The notes under the pieces are model-generated. The model was not told where the DNA came from and did no database searches. It worked only from the letters and a program-made list of their open reading frames with translations. A stretch of DNA of 7,356 nucleotides. Origin: UBA5359 sp028699365 [NCBI: bacterium] (GTDB taxonomy: Bacteria; UBP13; UBA5359). The DNA lies in the NCBI GenBank assembly GCA_028699365.1, contig JAQVUQ010000131.1:1-7356 (forward strand), written 5' to 3'. The position numbers and the translations under genes are program-made. This document shows, piece after piece, positions 1 through 4,547 of this stretch (position 1 is the stretch's first letter; the number at the start of each line of letters is the position of its first letter).

Positions 1-607
1 CAGGCCCCTCCGCCGAGGTGATCATAAGATCATCAAGCCAGGCCTCGCCGCTGCTCAATGAAGCCCCGCCTCCCATGGAGTGCCTGAACTCGAACTCCGC
101 CGTCACGGCGCCTTCCGGAACATCCAACAGAGCGCTCTGGTATTCCCACCTGAGCTTCGACGACTCGGTATTCCTGGTTCGCCGCTCCCCCAATGGGCTG
201 GGCAACACTTTAAGAGTACGTTTATAGCCTACTGCCTTGCCCGAGCCGTCTTTGAAAACCGACCGCACTTCCAGACCGTAGGTATCATCAGAGCCCCAAA
301 CGGCACCCGATGCCAGCCAGCCGCTTACCTGCAGCGATCTACACCCCTTCAGGTCAACGGAAGACGATATCCAGGTCGGGGCATCCTTAGGATGCCCCAC
401 ATTACCTACATAAATCGAGCGCCCGCCCAGCCGTCCGGACTTCTCCCAGCGAGTGCCTTCCACGCCGTTATCATGCCAGCCGTCAGGCGTTGACTTACCG
501 GCATCAAAGCGACACGACAGCAGAGTTTCCGCTCCGGATACGCCGGCAAACGACATTATAACGGCGGTCAAAATCAGCATCAGTATTACTTGTATCCGAA
601 ACGACAT
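1..607 (-). CDS. Secreted protein with N-terminal carbohydrate-binding (CBM4/9-like) jelly roll, partial
   Basis: The reading frame starts at the ATG at 605-607 and stays open to the left edge, giving 202 codons with no stop, so the 3' part is missing. A GGAGG (617-621) lies 9 nt upstream of the ATG and supports this start. Residues 1-26 form a typical signal peptide: a short Arg-containing start, a hydrophobic core rich in Ile, Leu, Met and Val, and cleavage after Ser-Gly-Ala before Glu27. Residues about 28-197 resemble a galactose-binding-like jelly roll of the CBM4/9 type: PDGW near 41-44, alternating beta strands, GW at 96-97, a Trp-containing segment near 154, VPEGA at 163-167, and WLDDL at 190-194, where such domains often end in W-x-DD-x. 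A catalytic or second module may follow beyond the edge but cannot be seen. The gene starts 47 nt after the pseudopilin gene with no terminator between, so it probably shares that promoter. Secretion is well supported; the ligand is unknown. Confidence 0.82.
   Translation of the reverse strand, partial: MSFRIQVILMLILTAVIMSFAGVSGAETLLSCRFDAGKSTPDGWHDNGVEGTRWEKSGRLGGRSIYVGNVGHPKDAPTWISSSVDLKGCRSLQVSGWLASGAVWGSDDTYGLEVRSVFKDGSGKAVGYKRTLKVLPSPLGERRTRNTESSKLRWEYQSALLDVPEGAVTAEFEFRHSMGGGASLSSGEAWLDDLMITSAEGP
378..398. repeat. Short perfect inverted repeat inside a coding region
   Basis: GGGGCATCC at 378-386 and GGATGCCCC at 390-398 are perfect reverse complements separated by 3 nt (TTA). The element lies inside the partial secreted-protein gene, at about codons 70-76 (Gly-His-Pro-Lys-Asp-Ala-Pro region). 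In mRNA it would form a tight 9-bp hairpin. There is no second copy in the window, so it may be chance or local codon choice. Confidence 0.5.
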
Positions 608-654
608 CCTTTTCAGCCTCCGGCATCCGTTCGTTTTCACCCGCCATACCCCGT

Positions 655-1392
655 TTAAGGTCTGGGTATCCAGAACCCACTGGGGTCCGTATTATTCCAA
701 GCGGCCTTAACAGGTATATCCGCCGTGCGCATCCAGGCTACATGCCCATCCACGTACGCTACGTTGACACCTTGCGTATGCCTGGAAGCGACATACGAAC
801 TCAGTCCTATACTGAATTTACAATCCGCCTCCGTCAGCAGCATGACATCGGCAGACTTAGGCACATCCGGTATGCCGCACCACTTCGCACCGGCGGCAAC
901 CGTCCCGGCATCACCGGTTATCCAGGGGTTAATGCCGTAATCGGTACCGCCCTTGCTGGTGAACCAAGTCCCGTTGTAGACAACATCGCTTCTTTCATTA
1001 TCCTGCGACGGACAAACGAGAACCCCTTCAGGCTTGGTGCTGTCCAACTGTCCGGCAAGATTGAGCCCTTTGGCATCCTTGATTTGATTGGGCGTGCCCG
1101 CTATATACTTGCCGAGTATTAGATTGGCCACCCACGAATAGGGGCTGCGAGCAGTATTTCTGCTGTAGTGAGGGAAACGGTCCCAGTCTTCGCAATACAT
1201 ATGCAAGGCTGTTGTTATCTGTTTCAGATTGCTCTGGCAGGTAGCCTTCCTGGCACTCTCCCTGGCAGAGTTGAATACAGGGAAGAGTATGGCGGCAAGC
1301 AAAGCGATAATCGCAATAACTACCAAGAGTTCTATAAGTGTAAAGCCCATTTTTCTTCTTGCGGTGTCGTTAACAAATTCTCCACTTATCAT
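655..1392 (-). CDS. Prepilin-type N-terminal cleavage/methylation protein with H-X9-DG motif (DUF1559-like pseudopilin)
   Basis: This 245-residue protein has a 16-residue leader with basic residues (ARRK), then Met15-Gly16 and the class III cleavage site before Phe17 of GFTLIELL. Glu21 is the conserved Glu5 of the mature protein. Residues 17-40 form the hydrophobic helix used for membrane anchoring and pilin assembly. It is followed by an ARExAR-type stretch and CxSNLKQI (52-59), typical of large bacterial families of type II secretion or type IV pilin-like proteins. Near the C-terminus His205, nine residues, then Asp215-Gly216 form the H-X9-DG motif of the processing-associated C-terminal domain. 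VCPS (126-129) and TDYGIN (150-155) are also usual landmarks. The ATG at 1390-1392 is supported by an AAGGAGGAGGG ribosome binding site and by a strong promoter; Met15 is an unlikely start because it would remove the leader. The exact role is unknown: probably a minor pseudopilin or surface filament protein linked to secretion. The next gene begins 47 nt downstream. Confidence 0.93.
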   Translation of the reverse strand: MISGEFVNDTARRKMGFTLIELLVVIAIIALLAAILFPVFNSARESARKATCQSNLKQITTALHMYCEDWDRFPHYSRNTARSPYSWVANLILGKYIAGTPNQIKDAKGLNLAGQLDSTKPEGVLVCPSQDNERSDVVYNGTWFTSKGGTDYGINPWITGDAGTVAAGAKWCGIPDVPKSADVMLLTEADCKFSIGLSSYVASRHTQGVNVAYVDGHVAWMRTADIPVKAAWNNTDPSGFWIPRP

Positions 1393-1398
1393 CGGTAA

Positions 1399-1409
1399 CC
1401 CTCCTCCTT
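1399..1409 (-). promoter_or_regulatory. Ribosome binding site of the pseudopilin gene
   Basis: On the minus strand this reads AAGGAGGAGGG, an extended Shine-Dalgarno sequence with two overlapping AGGAGG-type registers. The nearer register lies 7 nt before the ATG at 1392 and fixes that ATG, not the internal Met15, as the start. Confidence 0.85.
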
Positions 1410-1412
1410 ACT

Positions 1413-1431
1413 GTTTTGTATACGTATTATC
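1413..1431 (-). repeat. 19-bp direct repeat, copy 1 (promoter-proximal; candidate operator)
   Basis: On the minus strand this copy reads GATAATACGTATACAAAAC. It matches copy 2 at 1468-1486 at 16 of 19 positions, giving the consensus KATAATAYGTATRCAAAAC. It begins with the -10 hexamer of the pseudopilin promoter and covers the predicted transcription start. It contains the small palindromes ATACGTAT and GTATAC. The position over -10 and +1 is where repressors often bind; some GntR- and LacI-type operators have GTATAC-like cores, but the protein is not identifiable here. Confidence 0.55.
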
Positions 1432-1454
1432 TCATCCGAGTTATCAATTGTCAA
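1426..1454 (-). promoter_or_regulatory. Sigma-70-type promoter of the pseudopilin gene
   Basis: Minus-strand TTGACA (1449-1454) is a perfect -35 hexamer. A spacer of exactly 17 bp (1432-1448) separates it from GATAAT (1426-1431), a 5 of 6 match to the -10 consensus, preceded by TGA as an extended -10. Transcription would begin near 1419, giving a leader of roughly 27 nt with the ribosome binding site in it. This would drive the pseudopilin gene and probably the secreted protein gene after it. Confidence 0.8.
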
Positions 1455-1467
1455 TAGTTCTTGCCGG

Positions 1468-1486
1468 GTTTTGCATACATATTATA
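1468..1486 (-). repeat. 19-bp direct repeat, copy 2 (distal)
   Basis: On the minus strand this copy reads TATAATATGTATGCAAAAC, differing from copy 1 at three positions. The copies have the same orientation and start 55 bp apart, a little over five helical turns. This copy begins with a perfect TATAAT. It is either a second operator half or part of a second, upstream promoter. Confidence 0.5.
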
Positions 1487-1507
1487 TCGCCAGGCATAGG
1501 CTGTCCA
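1481..1507 (-). promoter_or_regulatory. Possible second upstream promoter
   Basis: Minus-strand TATAAT (1481-1486) is a perfect -10, and TGGACA (1502-1507) is a 5 of 6 match to -35, but the spacer is only 15 bp, shorter than the preferred 16-18. It may be a weak or activator-dependent promoter, or the TATAAT may belong only to the repeated element. The case is clearly weaker than for the proximal promoter. Confidence 0.3.
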
Positions 1508-1510
1508 GTA

Positions 1511-1544
1511 GCGGCAGGGGGCAGTCATCATAGCCCCCTGCCGC
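1511..1544 (-). terminator. GC-rich stem-loop after the glycosidase operon (terminator-like, no U-tract)
   Basis: GCGGCAGGGGGC (1511-1522) pairs perfectly with GCCCCCTGCCGC (1533-1544) around a 10-nt loop. The stem starts 24 nt after the stop codon of the upstream glycosidase gene and precedes the pseudopilin promoter, the expected place for an operon end. No run of U follows on either strand, so it is not a textbook intrinsic terminator. It could work as a Rho-independent element without a U-tract or as a 3'-end stabilising hairpin. Confidence 0.6.
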
Positions 1545-1568
1545 CATACTGAAAGAATCCGCGAAATA

Positions 1569-4526
1569 CTAGTTGAATAACAGGTGGCCGTAAATTTCAG
1601 GATCTACGTTTCCACGCCAGGTGGTCCTGTAAGTCCATACTCTTATACTGTACATTACCTGCAATCCGCTGATCGATTCGGAGGTAAAGTCGACGCCGCC
1701 AAGGGCGCTTATGGGTATGCGTGCCTCCAGTTTCCATTCGTTACCGCTGATACTGTACCTGTATTCCCAACCGCTGTCGTAGCCTATATCCTGGGTACCG
1801 GCTGCCGATAACTGGTTGTAGAAGAAATCGTATTTGGGATCGGCCGGCCCCTGGGGCGCGTTGGGATCATAAAAGGCCTTGAAAACGTAGGTCTGATTGT
1901 GATTGTGTGCCGCGTCCAGCATGAACTGCACCGTATCTATGCCGCCGCTGACGTTCAACCTGCCGTTTGCGCCAAAGTAGAGATATTGATCGTCATACAT
2001 CACTCTGAACGTCATGTTTCTGTCCGGCGGCGCGAGATCGTCACCGTTCTCCAGAAAGCCCGTGCCGGTACCGGCCTGCTGCCAGGAAGGCTCGTTCATC
2101 AGGCCGTCTATGGTCATGACATCGTAGGTTCTGAGCGCGGTGGCTTCTTTCAGATAGTATTGCAGCGCCGGCCTGACCGTGTTCTGATACCAGGAAACGC
2201 AGGAGGTGAGCGTCTGCTTCATATGGTCCCAGTCTCTCAGGACGTTTGAATCATACAGACTGGCCGTAGTCGCGCCTATTCTGCCGCCGATGACGGCGGG
2301 ACCGGTATAGGTCACAGCGGCCCAGGTCTTGGTCTTGGTGCATTGCAACGCCCCGTCGGCATAGCATCTGACGGTGGACAGGCCATCATAGGTAACAACT
2401 ATGTGGTGCCATAGACCGTCGTTAAGAATCTTCGACGGAGTCATATAGCCGACGCCGGTGACGTAGACCCTGCCGTTATACGCCGGGGTGTTGACATAGT
2501 TGCGGTCTATTACTATAGAGCGAAAGAGCGTTGCTCTGGTGGCATCGGTAAAGCGATCCATCAGAATATGTGCCGACCAGATGTCATCCGACTTAAACCA
2601 GGTGGAAAAGCTGAAGGCCTGGCTGTTCAATCCTGAAGTATAGGGCACTATGGCCAGATTGCCGCTGCATCCGTTGAAATAGATGCCGTTGGTATTCTGG
2701 GTACCCTGCACCTTGAGAACATCGCCCTCCAGCAATGTGGCTCCCGTGTGCCCGGAGATATCCGTCGCCGTTCTCCCCTGTGTCTCCTCATAGTTCAAGG
2801 CATAAACAAAGTCATTGACTGGGATCGTGCCGGCGTTGATGACCTGCTGCAGCGTATTCTGATAAAGCGCCGTTATTTCGGACTGTGCCAGCGCACGATT
2901 GAAATAAGCCGTTTCATCCAGGGAATCCTGTCCGAAGTTAGCAGCCAGACTGACCTTCTCAGTCGCTTCCTTGGCTTGTAGCCTGCCGGTCAGGTCAATC
3001 TCAGACAAGGCTGTTACCGGAGAAAGCAGGCTGCCGAGGGAATCGATCTGTTGCGTGGTTCTGTCTATTACATCCTGTCGGGACTCATACGGTAAGGGAT
3101 GAAAGACAATGCTTTTTATCGCAGAGGTGAGATCGTAAAGATCATCCCAGTGATTTAAGCCCATGATTTCCCTGCAGGCAAGCTTCTCACTGTAATCGGA
3201 CGAGTAAGCTTCAGGATTCCAGAGCCAATCGCAGAAAGTGACTTTGGCCAGCGGATTGCCGGACTCCATGGAAATGCCGTCTACGACATCGCTCAGCCCT
3301 GCGGGACGCGCGGGAACACCGTAAAAATAATCATCGATGTCGTATATCGGACAGTAAAGCATGGCCTTGACCTGGTTATCCGCCAGTATGTTGTTTCTGA
3401 AGTTGTTGACCACAACGGAAGGCGTAATCACACTGTTCACTTCCGGTCCGTTGGTATAGGTACCCACTCCGGCCGGCAAGGTGCCCAATGCCCTCATCCG
3501 CGTGCCGCCGCTATCATACTCAAAATTTCTGGCAAAATAAAACTGCGGCATGAAGTGAAACCGAGTGGCCGGATTTGTCTGCTGGATGTTGGCGGCTACC
3601 CCATCGATGACATCGCGGATAGCTTCGTAATAATCACCGCCGCCCACTACCGGTTTATCGCCCTCGACATCGTCGAATTTCAGAGAGAGAAGCCGCTTTT
3701 CACCTCCGACGGCAGGTATCAAAGCCGTCATGGCCGTGATGGTGGCGTTCACATCCAGGGTGTAATTGGGGGACTTTATCGGGTGGTATTCATATTCGTA
3801 AAGATCGGCAAAATTCTGCAGTTGTATCTCCTTTTTCATGATGCTGGCGTTAACCGTATTTGCCTTGTAGAGTCCCTCGAAACCCTGCAGCCGTTTGAAA
3901 CCTCTGCTGGAAAACGTCGGCCAGTCTTCGATAAAACACTGCCTGACATATGCATCTCCGCTGCCGTCGATATATGTCAGTTGACGCAGCGATTGCACAG
4001 CCCAGAACTCCGCCTGGCGATCGACACCGTTAAAGATAATTATATTGCACGGGTATAGCGCCGGTATCCACTCCACATGCAATTTATAGCTCTGGCCATA
4101 GGAGAGATTGTAAAGGTTGGCAGGAACGGAGAGGCCGGAATTTATGGCCAATTGTATGGCGTCCGATCCTTCCAGGACCAGAGTATCGTAGTTGGTGACA
4201 TCGATAGTGCCGCTGCTTTGAACGGCGACGGTACTCCATTTGCCGAGAGCCGCCAGCAGGTGCTCCCGCCCGTTCCGCAATTCACCGAGATGGGGTGCTA
4301 CCAGCAGAACCCTGCCCAGCTTCAGAACTTCATCGTCCATCACAGTAACGGTTTTGGGCTTGGGCACGATATCCAGTTCCAGATAATCGGGCATGGTATC
4401 CGGCACTATCTGGTTTATGGGATAAAGCAGACCGGAATAGGTGCCGGCCTGGACGGATGTTGCTTTTGCTCCCAGATAGAACAGAGCAATAACCGTCGCC
4501 AGAACAAACAAACAGTATCTCTTCAT
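1569..4526 (-). CDS. Secreted GH84-like beta-N-acetylglucosaminidase family protein with LamG-like and CBM9-like domains
   Basis: This is a 985-residue exported protein. Residues 1-27 are a signal peptide with likely cleavage after Val-Gln-Ala. Residues about 50-195 match the alpha/beta domain preceding the barrel in GH20 and GH84 enzymes (IVPKPK at 53-58; DRQAEFWAVQSLRQL at 169-183). EDWP and RGF (200-210) open the barrel. Asp285-Asp286 in LKFDDV occupy the place of the GH84 catalytic Asp pair, which uses substrate-assisted hydrolysis of terminal GlcNAc. NGPEVNS (359-365), DDYFYG (398-403) and CDWLWNPEAY (432-441) correspond to GH84 barrel landmarks. A helical stretch follows, then a LamG-closing-type segment (531-556), a LamG-like body (about 573-751, with WHHIVVTYDG at 706-715), and a CBM9-like domain (about 801-985, starting at IDG). 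The start is the ATG at 4524-4526, 9 nt after AGGAGG; the in-frame TTG at 4533-4535 touches the ribosome binding site directly. It lies 21 nt after a homologous gene. Substrate specificity is inferred. Confidence 0.78.
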   Translation of the reverse strand: MKRYCLFVLATVIALFYLGAKATSVQAGTYSGLLYPINQIVPDTMPDYLELDIVPKPKTVTVMDDEVLKLGRVLLVAPHLGELRNGREHLLAALGKWSTVAVQSSGTIDVTNYDTLVLEGSDAIQLAINSGLSVPANLYNLSYGQSYKLHVEWIPALYPCNIIIFNGVDRQAEFWAVQSLRQLTYIDGSGDAYVRQCFIEDWPTFSSRGFKRLQGFEGLYKANTVNASIMKKEIQLQNFADLYEYEYHPIKSPNYTLDVNATITAMTALIPAVGGEKRLLSLKFDDVEGDKPVVGGGDYYEAIRDVIDGVAANIQQTNPATRFHFMPQFYFARNFEYDSGGTRMRALGTLPAGVGTYTNGPEVNSVITPSVVVNNFRNNILADNQVKAMLYCPIYDIDDYFYGVPARPAGLSDVVDGISMESGNPLAKVTFCDWLWNPEAYSSDYSEKLACREIMGLNHWDDLYDLTSAIKSIVFHPLPYESRQDVIDRTTQQIDSLGSLLSPVTALSEIDLTGRLQAKEATEKVSLAANFGQDSLDETAYFNRALAQSEITALYQNTLQQVINAGTIPVNDFVYALNYEETQGRTATDISGHTGATLLEGDVLKVQGTQNTNGIYFNGCSGNLAIVPYTSGLNSQAFSFSTWFKSDDIWSAHILMDRFTDATRATLFRSIVIDRNYVNTPAYNGRVYVTGVGYMTPSKILNDGLWHHIVVTYDGLSTVRCYADGALQCTKTKTWAAVTYTGPAVIGGRIGATTASLYDSNVLRDWDHMKQTLTSCVSWYQNTVRPALQYYLKEATALRTYDVMTIDGLMNEPSWQQAGTGTGFLENGDDLAPPDRNMTFRVMYDDQYLYFGANGRLNVSGGIDTVQFMLDAAHNHNQTYVFKAFYDPNAPQGPADPKYDFFYNQLSAAGTQDIGYDSGWEYRYSISGNEWKLEARIPISALGGVDFTSESISGLQVMYSIRVWTYRTTWRGNVDPEIYGHLLFN

Positions 4527-4535
4527 TTTTTTCAA

Positions 4536-4541
4536 CCTCCT
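4536..4541 (-). promoter_or_regulatory. Ribosome binding site deciding the start of the second glycosidase gene
   Basis: Minus-strand AGGAGG lies in the 21-nt gap between the two paralogous genes. It is 9 nt from the ATG at 4526 but 0 nt from the in-frame TTG at 4535, so the ATG is the start. Closeness to the preceding stop codon (4548-4550) suggests one transcript and perhaps translational coupling. Confidence 0.85.
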
Positions 4542-4547
4542 CTTATA

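Noticed and set aside
80-493. Plus-strand open frame opposite the secreted-protein gene
   Set aside because: It is antisense to a gene with a signal peptide, ribosome binding site and recognisable domain; its own product shows no family features.
512-523. Possible lipobox (Leu-Leu-Ser-Cys) making the partial protein a lipoprotein
   Set aside because: A Glu lies between the hydrophobic core and this Cys (residue 32), and a better signal peptidase I site (Ser-Gly-Ala) comes just before; ordinary secretion is more likely.
1393-1568. Riboswitch or small RNA gene in the only sizeable intergenic region
   Set aside because: Apart from the single hairpin, repeats and promoter, no multi-helix structure is visible, and the predicted leader of about 27 nt is too short for a riboswitch.
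4533-4535. In-frame TTG start for the second glycosidase gene (three extra residues)
   Set aside because: It touches the AGGAGG ribosome binding site with no spacer; the ATG three codons later has an ordinary 9-nt spacing and starts a clean signal peptide.
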